Source of the DNA: Nitrosomonas supralitoralis
GTDB lineage: Bacteria > Pseudomonadota > Gammaproteobacteria > Burkholderiales > Nitrosomonadaceae
Assembly: GCF_003011925.2 (NCBI RefSeq)
Contig: NZ_PXXU01000025.1
Coordinates: forward strand, 1-49,329
Length of the DNA stretch: 49,329 bases
Direction: 5' to 3'
Shown piece after piece: positions 1-10,764 of this stretch. The position numbers were made by a program, and so were the translations under genes. Under the pieces are notes generated by a model that was given only the letters and a program-made list of their open reading frames with translations, did no database searches and had not been told where the DNA came from. The first letter of the stretch is position 1, and each line of letters starts with the position of its first letter.

Positions 1-112
1 ATACTGTCAAGCTATATACAAGAATGATTATTCAGCAATGCTAGTTCTGCCTGCTTTACCTACCTCATTATTTGCTTCTTTATGAAGAAATCCTTTTTTT
101 GATTCAGCCCAA
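1..112. other. Left-edge intergenic stretch
   Basis: AT-rich DNA downstream of rpsT. I see no coding frame that can be supported and only a weak hairpin around the repeated CTTC/GAAG motif near 75-92, so no terminator is called. Confidence 0.4.
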
Positions 113-376
113 CTAATTCATCGTTTTAATTGCGGAAGATAATCGACTTTTATAACGTGCAGCCTTATTTTTATGAAGAATACCCTTGCCAGTAATTGAA
201 TCAATAGTACCTATAGAATTATTAAATGCGTCTTGAGCAATAGCTTTGTCTCCCGATCCTATCGCTTTTCGTACAAATTTAATAGCCGTACGTAATTTAG
301 ACCTTAGACTGACATTATATTCCCTACGTTTGACGGCCTGTCTTGCACGTTTTCTTGCTTGTGCGCTATTAGCCAT
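113..376 (-). CDS. rpsT: 30S ribosomal protein S20
   Basis: Small-subunit ribosomal protein that binds 16S rRNA early in assembly. The product is 87 residues, the usual length for S20, and starts [13 protein letters not shown], followed by the basic helical body typical of the family ([15 protein letters not shown], then [11 protein letters not shown] near the C-terminus). The frame stays open further upstream to 445, but the ATG at 374-376 follows an AAGGAG ribosome binding site 10-11 bases upstream, and the family always starts at this MANS-type sequence. It is encoded just downstream of a small secreted protein gene on the same strand and may be read with it. Identification is secure. Confidence 0.96.
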   Translation of the reverse strand: MANSAQARKRARQAVKRREYNVSLRSKLRTAIKFVRKAIGSGDKAIAQDAFNNSIGTIDSITGKGILHKNKAARYKSRLSSAIKTMN

Positions 377-461
377 AAAAATCCTCAGCTCCTTAAAGAA
401 AAAAGGATTAGATACTACTTTCTTTTTTTTTATATTGCAACTCACAATTTCTCTTAATCAC

Positions 462-833
462 TTACTTCTTGGAGTCGGGGTTTGAAGTCGGGGGTTTACA
501 ATAAAATCTCGAAGGAAATTCTGAGTTACGCTGTTTATTCCGTATAACATCTCCCCCCTCATTAACACATACCATTATCGACATATCCAAATTGGGAAAA
601 TATTCGTTAGACCCTGGCTGCGCAGAAGTAGGTGGTACTTTTTCTCTTATTCTTGCACATAACTCGGATTCATTTGGTTTTATCAAATCATTTTGCATTG
701 CAGGTAATGAGCAAAGATTACAAGGATCCCCTGGACACAAACAGCCGGTACAACTAGCAAGCGTCGCTGTTGCAAAAATACTTAATCCAAAAGTACAAAT
801 AAAAATTACATAAATTTTTAACAATGAAAACAT
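462..833 (-). CDS. Small secreted Cys-rich hypothetical protein
   Basis: Unrecognised 123-residue protein. It begins MFSLLKIYVIFICTFGLSIF, a clear signal peptide ending near the ATATLAS segment, so export to the periplasm or surface is likely. Directly after the cleavage region comes a dense cysteine cluster, CTGCLCPGDPCNLC, followed by further single cysteines (ELCARI, MVCVNE, FYCKPP). The pattern suggests disulfides or metal binding. The start chosen is the ATG at 831-833 because AAGGA lies 5 bases upstream; a TTG at 848 would add five residues but has no such site. It lies upstream of rpsT on the same strand, with 85 bases between. No function can be assigned. Confidence 0.7.
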   Translation of the reverse strand: MFSLLKIYVIFICTFGLSIFATATLASCTGCLCPGDPCNLCSLPAMQNDLIKPNESELCARIREKVPPTSAQPGSNEYFPNLDMSIMVCVNEGGDVIRNKQRNSEFPSRFYCKPPTSNPDSKK

Positions 834-1178
834 AATTATCCTTATCAACTTTAACTAATATTAATACAGCGTGTTGCATTTAAAATAAATTTTAACAAAT
901 CATCAAAGAGCATCTCAATGCGCAATTACTTAAAAAATTCAATTCTTGATAATTCTTAATTTATTGCTGATGGTTTCAGGAAAATGATTTTAAATTATTC
1001 ACATAAAAATATATTTGGCATCTAATAGCCACAATAAATTAAGCACGTTCTGATATACTGCTTCTTAGTCGGAAGCTTAGTAAAACGCACCATCGTCAAT
1101 TATGATACGATCGAATTAGAAGAGATTAATCAACTCGTGTAATCACAAAGATTCACTCTTATCTAAAATATTTACCCC
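834..1178. other. Intergenic region between divergent small genes
   Basis: About 345 bases of AT-rich DNA separating two divergently transcribed small exported-protein genes, so it must hold promoters for both. The only site I would point to is an extended -10 (TGATATACT, 1051-1059) facing right, with no good -35. No coding frame or repeat is evident. Confidence 0.5.
1051..1059 (+). promoter_or_regulatory. Candidate extended -10 promoter element
   Basis: TG-N-TATACT, matching the extended -10 consensus, lies 120 bases before the coiled-coil protein gene at 1179. The -35 position (about 1031-1036) is poor, which is tolerated by extended -10 promoters. This is inference from pattern alone. Confidence 0.3.
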
Positions 1179-1520
1179 ATGCACAAATTTATCATTCTTT
1201 TTAGCATTTTTATTCTTGGCACTTCAGCATCGATCTTTGCTGAGGCAGAACCAATTGAAATCTTGCAAAAGAATGCAAGCATTACTTATGAAAAAATGAC
1301 ACAAGCCAAACAAAATGCTGAAGCTTCAGCTAAAGATTTGGCTTTTGCTGAAAAGAAACTAGCTTCAGCAAAAAATAAGCTAGCGGAAGCCGAACGTGAA
1401 GTTGAAACGGCACGAAGAAAATCGGAACAGGCTAAAATTTCAAGGGAACAAGCGGTCAATCAATGGAAACAAGCTTCAGATGCTTTAGCGAATGAATGGG
1501 GAAAATCTGAAGTTAAATAG
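1179..1520 (+). CDS. Exported coiled-coil hypothetical protein
   Basis: Unrecognised 113-residue protein. Residues 1-21 (MHKFIILFSIFILGTSASIFA) form a signal peptide with a plausible cleavage after Ala21. The rest is almost entirely one charged, alanine-rich helix from about residue 30 to 105, with heptad-like spacing of Ala/Leu and many Lys/Glu pairs (for example EKKLASAKNKLAEAEREVE), so a periplasmic coiled coil is expected. There is no lipobox cysteine and no cysteine at all. The ATG at 1179 has no strong ribosome binding site. Similar short Ala/Lys/Glu helical proteins occur as periplasmic or envelope spacers, but nothing here identifies a role. Confidence 0.65.
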   Translation: MHKFIILFSIFILGTSASIFAEAEPIEILQKNASITYEKMTQAKQNAEASAKDLAFAEKKLASAKNKLAEAEREVETARRKSEQAKISREQAVNQWKQASDALANEWGKSEVK

Positions 1521-1532
1521 CTAGACATGATC

Positions 1533-1964
1533 TTACTTTAGAAAATAATTCATCTTAACATGCGGAATCCCAGCCTCGACAAACTCTTCCCCATAAGCTT
1601 GAAATCCGAACTTTTCATAGAATTTTACTGCGCTTGTTTGCGCATTAAGCAACCCTTTTTGCATATCGCGACTTCTTAATTCATTTAATATTTGATGCAT
1701 CATTGCACTACCATACCCTTTACCACGCCACTCTTTCAATACAGCCATCCTCCCGATATGCCCATCGGGTAATAGTCTTGCTGTTCCTACAGGTTTTCCG
1801 TAATTATTAAACGCAAGCATGTGCAGGCTGATGACATCAAACTCATCCCATTCTAAACTGACTGGAACTTGCTGTTCTTGAATAAAAACAGTTGTTCGAA
1901 TATCCTGCAAAGCAGAAGCTTCCGCTTCCCAATTTACCATGCGTACGAGATGATTGCATCGCAT
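1533..1964 (-). CDS. GNAT-family N-acetyltransferase
   Basis: Acetyl-CoA dependent acyltransferase of the GNAT superfamily, 143 residues. The acetyl-CoA binding motif A is visible as a beta strand then WRGKGYGSAMM (R-G-K-G-Y-G pattern) around residues 79-89. It is followed by the N-A-Q-T-S-A-V-K-F-Y-E-K-F-GF segment typical of motif B. The N-terminal RTTVFIQEQQVP and EWDEFD segments resemble the ElaA/YjcF-like subgroup. The substrate is unknown. The ATG at 1962-1964 is used. It lies 28 bases downstream of purA on the same strand and may be its last co-transcribed gene. Confidence 0.85.
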   Translation of the reverse strand: MRCNHLVRMVNWEAEASALQDIRTTVFIQEQQVPVSLEWDEFDVISLHMLAFNNYGKPVGTARLLPDGHIGRMAVLKEWRGKGYGSAMMHQILNELRSRDMQKGLLNAQTSAVKFYEKFGFQAYGEEFVEAGIPHVKMNYFLK

Positions 1965-1992
1965 ACTTTTGTTATATGGTTATTGAAAAAAA

Positions 1993-4486
<2,494 letters not shown>

Positions 4487-4494
4487 GTTTAAGA

Positions 4495-4509
4495 CTGACA
4501 AAGTGTCAG
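4495..4509. repeat. Short inverted repeat before hisZ
   Basis: CTGACA-aag-TGTCAG, 6-bp perfect arms with a 3-base centre, sits just upstream of the hisZ ATG and just after the yjeT stop. It could be a small operator or an RNA hairpin affecting hisZ translation. No match to a named site is claimed. Confidence 0.35.
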
Positions 4510-4528
4510 TGAGAAATGAAAAATTAAA

Positions 4529-4714
4529 TTAAGTTATGATAACAAGCATTATTAATCCGATTAACATCGAAGTTAATCCTATGAAACGTATCTGACTATC
4601 ATTGATTTCAGCAAGTTTCCTAAATACTTCTCTCCAAATATTCGGAGACAAAAATGGCAACATCCCCTCCAGAATTAACATCAATGCAATCGCAATCAGT
4701 AAATTTTCCCACAT
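4529..4714 (-). CDS. yjeT: DUF2065 family membrane protein (YjeT-like)
   Basis: 61-residue inner-membrane protein of the DUF2065 family. It has two hydrophobic segments, about residues 4-23 and 42-60, joined by a short loop (SPNIWREVFRKLAEINDSQIRFIG), the usual layout. Its position between hflC and hisZ/purA matches yjeT in E. coli and relatives. The function is unknown in the family. The start is the ATG at 4712-4714. Unusually, 242 bases separate it from hflC, and that gap contains an inverted-repeat element. Confidence 0.85.
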   Translation of the reverse strand: MWENLLIAIALMLILEGMLPFLSPNIWREVFRKLAEINDSQIRFIGLTSMLIGLIMLVIIT

Positions 4715-4778
4715 ATACGATAACCTCTGCTTAGTCTTGCATACATAATATCTTCAATGGAATGCACAAAAAAATAAG

Positions 4779-4831
4779 AGGCTCTGTTGCAAAATCGAGT
4801 ATGAGTAATAACTTCGATTTTCAGAACCTCT
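4779..4831. repeat. 53-bp imperfect inverted repeat, IS-end-like
   Basis: Two arms face each other: GAGGCTCTG (4779-4787) plus AAAATCGA (4792-4799), and TCGATTTT (4815-4822) plus CAGAACCTC (4823-4831). The inner 8 bp are perfect and the outer 9 bp have one mismatch. A 4-base bulge (TTGC) is on the left arm and the loop is 15 bases. The left arm contains GGCTCTGTTGCAAA, which resembles terminal repeats of IS6-family elements as I remember them. Reading: a tiny solo or MITE-like element inside the hfl operon gap, or an mRNA hairpin. Confidence 0.5.
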
Positions 4832-4956
4832 CTGTAACATGCTGCTTCGTTAAGTCACATATACTTGCTTAGTGAAAATAATGCCCAGAGCTTCACTTAT
4901 TTTATCCGTTAGTGTTATAAAAAGAACTTTAATTGATTCACGAGGAGCTCTTTTGA

Positions 4957-5832
4957 TTATTTACTAACCGCAGGATTTTTTAAATATTTAAAGAAATCAG
5001 AAGTAGGTTCAAGAACCATCATATCTCCCTTATTCTTGAATGACTGCTTATAAGCATCGATGCTACGCCAGAATGCATAAAATTCAGAGTCTTTCTGAAA
5101 GGCATCAGCATAGATTGCAGCTGACTGACTATCACCATCACCCATTGTCTTCTGTGCTTCTCGATAGGCTTCAGCCAATATAATTTCCCGTTGCTTATCC
5201 GCGTCAGCGCGAATTTTTTCCGATTCAGCAGCACCGGTTGAGCGTAATTCATTTGCCACACGTTTTCTTTCAGCTTCCATACGTCTATATACCGATTCAC
5301 TAACTTCTTGCGGTAGATCGACACGTTTCAAACGCACATCAACTACTTCTACCCCAATGGACCGTGCATCATGATCTGCTTTCTGACGCATAATCTCCAT
5401 AATTACATCGCGTTCACCCGACACAACATCATGAACCGTACGATTCCCGAATTCATCACGCAAGCTTGAGTTGATGGTTTGAGCTAGTCTCGTTTGAGCT
5501 AATCCTTCATCTCCTCGAACACTGATATAATATTGTTTTACATCAACAATACGCCATTTTACAAACAAGTCTACTAGAACGTTCTTTTTCTCAGAAGTAA
5601 TAAAACGTTCCGGCTCTTCGGTATCCATCGTTAGTATACGTTTCTCAAAAAAACGTACATTTTGCGCAATAGGAATTTTAAAATACAATCCTGGCTCAGT
5701 TTTAACATCGATTACTTCTCCAAGTTGGAATAAGATTGCCTGCTGCCTCTCATCAACAATATAAATTGCTGAACTACCTAGAAAAAAAATTGCAATAATG
5801 ATGCCTGAGAATACTGTTGTAAAACTTTTCAT
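4957..5832 (-). CDS. hflC: Protease modulator HflC
   Basis: SPFH/band-7 inner-membrane protein that forms, with HflK, the large periplasmic cage around the FtsH protease and limits its access to membrane substrates. The 291-residue product has one N-terminal membrane segment (residues about 5-24) followed by IYIVDERQQAILFQLGEV, the start of the SPFH domain. A long helical region follows (AERKRVANELRSTGAAESEKIRADADKQREIILAEA). The ATG follows the hflK stop codon immediately, so the two are translationally coupled. Confidence 0.95.
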   Translation of the reverse strand: MKSFTTVFSGIIIAIFFLGSSAIYIVDERQQAILFQLGEVIDVKTEPGLYFKIPIAQNVRFFEKRILTMDTEEPERFITSEKKNVLVDLFVKWRIVDVKQYYISVRGDEGLAQTRLAQTINSSLRDEFGNRTVHDVVSGERDVIMEIMRQKADHDARSIGVEVVDVRLKRVDLPQEVSESVYRRMEAERKRVANELRSTGAAESEKIRADADKQREIILAEAYREAQKTMGDGDSQSAAIYADAFQKDSEFYAFWRSIDAYKQSFKNKGDMMVLEPTSDFFKYLKNPAVSK

Positions 5833-7011
5833 CTATCTTATCTCCCGTTCGCGACTACGAAAAGATTCTCGTGCCCGTAAACTGCTATCAGGTGCTGTTT
5901 CCTGCGCCATCGTTGGTGCTGTAACTGGTGAAACCGAAGTTGATCCACTCATATTAATTAGCTTATCAAGCGGCAAATACAAAAGATTGTTACCATTCTT
6001 TTGATCGACAATAATCTTACTTGTATTGGATAGAACCTGCTGCATCATATCCAGATATAAACGCTCACGTGTAACATTGGGCGCCTTACTATATTCAGTA
6101 AGAATTTGTTCAAAACGACTGGCATCACCCTCAGCACTAACAATTACACGTTGTTTATACCCTTCCGATTCTTGAATTAGTCGAGCTGCATTACCTGCTG
6201 CTCTTGGTATGACGTCATTCGCATACGCTTGCCCTTCGTTCTTTTGGCGCTCTCTATCCTGACCCGCTTTTACCGCATCATCAAATGCTGCTTGAACCTG
6301 TTCCGGCGGTTGCGCATTTTGCATTGTCACTCTGCTAATCAAAATACCAATTTCATATCGATCTAGAATCCTTTGCATCAATTGTGTTGCATTAGCCGCT
6401 ACTTGCTCACGTCCCTCATAAAGAACGAAATCCATTTTACTTTTACCTATGACTTCCCTGATTGCAGTTTCAGCTGCTTGAAGAACAGCTTCTTCGGGAT
6501 CTCTATTGTTAAATAAAAACTTCTCTGGATCATTCAATATATACTGTACCGCAAACTGAATATCAATGATGTTCTCATCGTCGGTTAGCATTAATGCTTC
6601 ACGCAATACCTTGCTTCTTATATTGTTTCTATATCCTATTTCAACTGTCCGGACCTGACTGACATTAACAACTTCCACCTTCTCAACTGGATAAGGCAAA
6701 TGCCAGCGCAACCCTGCCTGTGATGTATCTACATATTGACCAAATCGCAACACAACGCCTCTATGACCTTCATCTACAATATAAAACCCACTACCCAGCC
6801 ACACAACAATCAACAAACCAAGAATCAATATAATGCTACCACTACTATGTGGCTTAGGGTCTTGAGTATGCGATCCATCATCACCTCCTCCGCCCTTCTT
6901 TTGTCCAAACATATTATTGATTTTTTTGTTTAAATTCCGCAGCACATCATCCAAGTCTGGTGGACCAGAATCGCCTTTATTTTTTCCCCATTGTGGATCA
7001 TTTAATCCCAT
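5833..7011 (-). CDS. hflK: Protease modulator HflK
   Basis: Partner of HflC in the FtsH-regulating membrane complex. The product (392 residues) has a Gly/Asp-rich cytoplasmic N-terminus with KKGGGGDDG, a membrane segment at about residues 62-80, and the SPFH domain beginning FYIVDEGHRGVVLRFGQYV. The helical C-terminal region ends in a Ser/Arg-rich tail. I place the start at the ATG at 7009-7011 (MGLNDPQWGKNK), which has AGGA six bases upstream and fits the family. The frame itself runs to a TTG at 7035 overlapping the end of hflX. Confidence 0.93.
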   Translation of the reverse strand: MGLNDPQWGKNKGDSGPPDLDDVLRNLNKKINNMFGQKKGGGGDDGSHTQDPKPHSSGSIILILGLLIVVWLGSGFYIVDEGHRGVVLRFGQYVDTSQAGLRWHLPYPVEKVEVVNVSQVRTVEIGYRNNIRSKVLREALMLTDDENIIDIQFAVQYILNDPEKFLFNNRDPEEAVLQAAETAIREVIGKSKMDFVLYEGREQVAANATQLMQRILDRYEIGILISRVTMQNAQPPEQVQAAFDDAVKAGQDRERQKNEGQAYANDVIPRAAGNAARLIQESEGYKQRVIVSAEGDASRFEQILTEYSKAPNVTRERLYLDMMQQVLSNTSKIIVDQKNGNNLLYLPLDKLINMSGSTSVSPVTAPTMAQETAPDSSLRARESFRSREREIR

Positions 7012-7031
7012 AATCATTCCTGTTTGTTCGT

Positions 7032-8204
7032 TCAAAAAAAGTCTTGCACTGAAGCATAATCTCGAAACTCATTACGTTTATTTGTTGATTCTTCATTCAA
7101 TTTTTTGGAGCTATCTGAGATTTCTTCTGCCAACGCCTGTCTTACAAACTCTATGCCATCGCCTGTTTTTGCGCTTAAACGAATGCGTGATATTCTACCA
7201 TATTCATTACGCACGCAACCTGTACCACGCGAAGTCATGTCGATTAAATCAATTTTGTTTAAAATCAAGATCTGCGGAATTGTATCAGCGCCAATTTCTT
7301 TCAATATTTTATTAACTTCTATAATTTGCTCATCTCGATTGGGACTACTGGCATCTATCACATGCAGTAACAAATCAGCCTGCACAGTTTCTTCAAGTGT
7401 TGCGCGAAATGCAGCTACAAGCGTATGAGGCAATTCTCGAATAAACCCCACTGTATCCGAAATTACCACCGTACTACCTTTTTCAATAAATAATTTACGT
7501 GTTGTTGTATCCAATGTAGCAAATAGCTGATCAGCAGCATACGATTGCGCGCTTGTTAATTTGTTAAATAGAGTTGATTTACCTGTATTAGTATAGCCAA
7601 CAATAGATATTGCCAGCGTTTTTGCTCGTTGTCTGGATCGTCTTTGAACATTTCGCTGGCGCTGCAAAACCGAAAGTTTTTCTTTTAGTAATTTAACTCG
7701 CTTTTTAATTAATCTGCGATCAGTTTCCAGTTGAGTCTCGCCTGGCCCACGCAAACCAATACCGCCTTTTTGTCTTTCAAGATGAGTCCAACCACGCACA
7801 AGACGTGTCACGAGATACTCGAGCTGAGCTAATTCAACTTGTAATTTACCTTCATGACTCTGAGCGCGTTGTGCGAAAATGTCAAGAATCAGATTAGTGC
7901 GATCGATAACATTACAATTTAAACGCAAGGATAGATTTCGTTGTTGAGCTGGAGATAAATCATGATTAAATATAACTAGTCCTGCCTGTGTCTGCTGCAA
8001 AACTTGTTCGATTTCTTCGACTTTACCTCTTCCGATGTATGTTGTGGAATCAGGACGGGAACGCTTCCCCTCCACAATCCCCAGTACATCGATCCTATCA
8101 CTTAAAGCTAACTGCTGTAACTCCTGCAAACTGTCTTTATGAGTACCACAACCAAAATCGACGCCAACCAGAATTGCTGTATTAACTGCTATTAATTTAT
8201 TCAT
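7032..8204 (-). CDS. hflX: Ribosome-associated GTPase HflX
   Basis: Translational GTPase of the OBG-HflX group that binds the 50S subunit and rescues or splits stalled ribosomes. It has the N-terminal HflX domain (VLVGVDFG, YIGRGKVEE, IDRTNLILDIFAQRA), a basic helical linker, and a G domain with G1 GYTNTGKST, G3 DTVGF and G4 NKID. It is 390 residues from the ATG at 8202-8204; a TTG at 8222 overlapping the hfq stop is the alternative. Position directly after hfq is the classical order. Confidence 0.94.
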   Translation of the reverse strand: MNKLIAVNTAILVGVDFGCGTHKDSLQELQQLALSDRIDVLGIVEGKRSRPDSTTYIGRGKVEEIEQVLQQTQAGLVIFNHDLSPAQQRNLSLRLNCNVIDRTNLILDIFAQRAQSHEGKLQVELAQLEYLVTRLVRGWTHLERQKGGIGLRGPGETQLETDRRLIKKRVKLLKEKLSVLQRQRNVQRRSRQRAKTLAISIVGYTNTGKSTLFNKLTSAQSYAADQLFATLDTTTRKLFIEKGSTVVISDTVGFIRELPHTLVAAFRATLEETVQADLLLHVIDASSPNRDEQIIEVNKILKEIGADTIPQILILNKIDLIDMTSRGTGCVRNEYGRISRIRLSAKTGDGIEFVRQALAEEISDSSKKLNEESTNKRNEFRDYASVQDFF

Positions 8205-8218
8205 GCCTAACAGGCATA

Positions 8219-8464
8219 TCAAACATCACGCGTTTCCGCCGCTTCAACAGGAATGGTGACAGCTCTTGCAGGAACCACCGTGGAGATTGCATGTTTGTAA
8301 ACCATTTGCGTAACTGAGTTCTTCAACAGCACTACATATTGATCGAACGAATCAATTTGTCCTTGTAACTTAATACCATTCACTAAATATATTGATACCG
8401 GAATATGTTCTTTTCGTAATATATTCAAAAATGGATCCTGCAGTAACTGTCCCTTGTTACCCAT
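8219..8464 (-). CDS. hfq: RNA chaperone Hfq
   Basis: Hexameric Sm-like chaperone pairing small RNAs with mRNAs. 81 residues: Sm1 region ([22 protein letters not shown], distal and proximal RNA faces), then Sm2 with [11 protein letters not shown], the conserved YKHA proximal-site motif. The C-terminal tail is short, as usual for betaproteobacteria. The ATG at 8462-8464 has GGGAG upstream. It heads the hfq-hflX-hflK-hflC cluster. Confidence 0.97.
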   Translation of the reverse strand: MGNKGQLLQDPFLNILRKEHIPVSIYLVNGIKLQGQIDSFDQYVVLLKNSVTQMVYKHAISTVVPARAVTIPVEAAETRDV

Positions 8465-8821
8465 AGGTAACTCCCTATTCTAATTATTCGTTATCGGAAT
8501 AGTAACTCTACTTTATTTTTATATGTAAATCTATACCAAATTATATTCATCCAGTAGAACTGTCTTATCAAATTAATTTTACCAATCAGAAATTTCTATT
8601 CTACATTAACTTTGAGGGCATCCAGATTATTGCCATAATCTGGATGCAAAGTTTAACTCCTATTTTGGTAATTTAGCTTCAAAAATCGACTACTGCCGTC
8701 GGGAAACATTTCCGTGAAAGCCGATACTGGGCAAGAACAATTATATGTTTGAGGAAACTGAATTTGTTTTAGCACCATAACAATACCACAGAAGTTTTTC
8801 AACGACCTGTCAACCCAACAA
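8465..8821. other. Intergenic region between ccp and hfq
   Basis: About 357 bases. The right part is downstream of the cytochrome c peroxidase gene and the left part must hold the hfq promoter. The one clear structure is the 13-bp perfect inverted repeat at 8618-8647. I see no coding frame that looks real here. Confidence 0.5.
8618..8647. repeat. Perfect 13-bp inverted repeat
   Basis: GCATCCAGATTAT-TGCC-ATAATCTGGATGC, perfect 13-bp arms around a 4-base loop. The pairing can be extended by AACTTT/AAAGTT after a small bulge. On neither strand is it followed by a U-tract, so it is not a standard intrinsic terminator. It may still protect or end the cytochrome c peroxidase transcript, or be a dispersed palindromic repeat. 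Confidence 0.6.
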
Positions 8822-9814
8822 TTAAAATGGTACCGGTTTGGGAGTACTATTATTTGATGGAGGAAGAATAGGCAATTTAATATCTGGCTGCTCACCTGTC
8901 AGTGTTTTCAAGAAAGCAACGATACTATCAATTTCTTTCTTATTAAATTCACGATCCAATTGCAACTTACCCATGATCTTCACAGCATCTTCCAAGGTTT
9001 CTGCTTCGCCATCATGAAAGTAGGGATAGGTTAATTCAATATTGCGCAATGTTGGCACTTTGAAAACATTCAAATCAGTATCTTTTCCAGTAACAGCTTT
9101 TCTTCCTTCGATTTTACTTTTGGTTTCATAAGGGTGGAATACGCCAAATTTTTGGTAGAGCGCCCCACCTACAGCGGGGCCATTATGACAACCCGTACAG
9201 CCATTACTTTTGAACAATTGATAGCCTTCCAACTCTTGCTGGTTCAATGCTTTTTTATCACCCTCCAACCATTTATCAAATCGTGAACCTGGTGTAACCA
9301 GAGTTTCTTCAAAGGCGGCGATTGCAGTCGTTATTCTATCAATATCAACTTTATCCGATCCAAACGCCTTTGCAAAATAACCACGATATTGAGGAATAGA
9401 CTGTATTACCTCAACAGCCAATGTGTGCTCTGAAGCCATTTCACCTGGATTTGCAATGGGGCCGCCTGCCTGCTCTTTTAAATCTTTAGCCCGTCCATCC
9501 CAGAATTGAGCTAGAGACATACTGGAATTTAATACAGTTGGGGCATTAATCGGACCCTGATGCCAATTATGACCAATTGAAGTCTTAATATTATCTGTCC
9601 CTCCCATACTCAAATTGTGACAAGAATTACAAGAAATGAAACCGGATTTCGATAAACGCGGATCAAAAAACAACATTTTACCCAATTCAACCATTTCAGG
9701 ATTTGTTACTTTTGCAGCTTTAATGGGTTGGATAGGCTCATTGGCTGAAGCATTAATCGAAATGGCAAGCATGCCAATCGATAATATTGATGCAAACAGT
9801 GTACGCATCTTCAT
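8822..9814 (-). CDS. Periplasmic di-heme cytochrome c peroxidase
   Basis: Reduces hydrogen peroxide to water with electrons from small c-type cytochromes; CCP/MauG family. The 330-residue product has a Sec signal peptide (residues 1-24, cleavage near NASA-NEP) and two heme c sites: C62-x-x-C65-H66 (CNSCH) and C206-x-x-C209-H210 (CTGCH). The FDPRLSKSG, FWDGRAKDL and TLRNIELTYPYFHDG segments are conserved in the family. A Pro-rich C-terminus is normal. ATG at 9812-9814 with GGGAG upstream. It appears monocistronic. A member of this enzyme family is well studied in Nitrosomonas europaea. Confidence 0.93.
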   Translation of the reverse strand: MKMRTLFASILSIGMLAISINASANEPIQPIKAAKVTNPEMVELGKMLFFDPRLSKSGFISCNSCHNLSMGGTDNIKTSIGHNWHQGPINAPTVLNSSMSLAQFWDGRAKDLKEQAGGPIANPGEMASEHTLAVEVIQSIPQYRGYFAKAFGSDKVDIDRITTAIAAFEETLVTPGSRFDKWLEGDKKALNQQELEGYQLFKSNGCTGCHNGPAVGGALYQKFGVFHPYETKSKIEGRKAVTGKDTDLNVFKVPTLRNIELTYPYFHDGEAETLEDAVKIMGKLQLDREFNKKEIDSIVAFLKTLTGEQPDIKLPILPPSNNSTPKPVPF

Positions 9815-9847
9815 CGGTACTCTCCCTAGTTTTAATTTAATAATAAG

Positions 9848-9867
9848 CGGCTGTAATGGCGCAGCCG
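9848..9867. promoter_or_regulatory. Hairpin in the ccp leader region
   Basis: CGGCTG-8 bases-CAGCCG lies about 35-55 bases upstream of the cytochrome c peroxidase start codon. It may be an operator or a 5-prime UTR hairpin. There is no match to a known regulator site that I can name. Confidence 0.3.
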
Positions 9868-9997
9868 ATTACGCCTGATGAAACATTCGCAAATGCAAGA
9901 TTTATTATAGAATTAAACAAAATCAATTACTTCCATTGCTCATAAATTTATAAAATAAGAATTAATGCCCCTAATAAAACACGTAACAAAGTAATTC

Positions 9998-10558
9998 TTA
10001 TTCGTTTATTTCCAATTGACCTCTAAGCTCATTCCTTTCTACCTCAGTTAAAGTGTTTTCATCATAGTCAGCACGTTGACAAGGGTCTGTTTTTAACAGC
10101 CGAGACAACTCGGTTAACGCTTGTTTATAAACTCTGCGTTTAAATTCCACAACCGAGTCTAATTCGATCCAATACTGATTCCAACGCCATGCATCAAATT
10201 CTGGGTGAGCACTTCGGCGTAATGATACATCGCTATCACGCCCGATCAGACGCAGCAAGTACCAAATTTGTTTCTGCCCCTTATAATTTCCACGCCATTC
10301 ACGTCTAATCCACCGATCAGGCACTTCATATCTTAACCAATCACGCGTACGCCCAACAATCTCAACATGATTTGGACGCAGCCCTATTTCTTCGCTCAAC
10401 TCCCGATACATAGCTTGTTCTGGGCTTTCTCCCGATTTAATACCTCCTTGAGGAAATTGCCAGGAATTCTGTTTAATACGTTTACCCCAAAAAACCTCAT
10501 TGCGTGAATTCAGGAGAATAATACCAACATTGGGGCGATATCCATTACGGTCAATCAT
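9998..10558 (-). CDS. rppH: RNA pyrophosphohydrolase
   Basis: Nudix hydrolase that removes pyrophosphate from 5-prime triphosphate RNA, triggering RNase E decay. 186 residues, beginning [17 protein letters not shown], the family signature N-terminus. The Nudix box is visible: [20 protein letters not shown] then IGL (pattern G-x5-E-x7-R-E-L-x-E-E-x-G). The WQFPQGG and [12 protein letters not shown] segments match RppH. It is divergent from proS, a frequent arrangement in betaproteobacteria. Confidence 0.95.
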   Translation of the reverse strand: MIDRNGYRPNVGIILLNSRNEVFWGKRIKQNSWQFPQGGIKSGESPEQAMYRELSEEIGLRPNHVEIVGRTRDWLRYEVPDRWIRREWRGNYKGQKQIWYLLRLIGRDSDVSLRRSAHPEFDAWRWNQYWIELDSVVEFKRRVYKQALTELSRLLKTDPCQRADYDENTLTEVERNELRGQLEINE

Positions 10559-10670
10559 ATGAACTGTTCATTAGACCCTTCAAATAGGTGGATTTTTTCA
10601 TACTTTGCCATAGATTGAAAGTGGTCATAAAACAAAAACTCATGTCTTTTCATGCGCCTGTTTACCTAAA

Positions 10671-10694
10671 ATAGATTACGGGTCACTAATCTAT
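10671..10694. promoter_or_regulatory. Inverted repeat between rppH and proS
   Basis: ATAGATTA-CGGGTCAC-TAATCTAT has 8-bp perfect arms around 8 bases, 71 bases upstream of the proS start and 113 upstream of rppH. The overlapping GGTC/GACC pairing (10681-10698) offers an alternative fold. It could be an operator serving the divergent promoters or a leader hairpin of proS. Confidence 0.35.
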
Positions 10695-10764
10695 GGACCG
10701 CACCACACTTTAAACAAGTATTTCAAGGTAGAATTATTATTTTATTATCATAATGGAATAGCTC

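Noticed and set aside
8653..8895. Minus-strand frame overlapping the end of the peroxidase gene
   Set aside because: Runs out of frame across the peroxidase stop and has no supporting features.
9957..9999. AAGAATTA/TAATTCTT pairing as the rppH terminator
   Set aside because: The loop would be 27 bases, the stem is AT-only and no U-tract follows.
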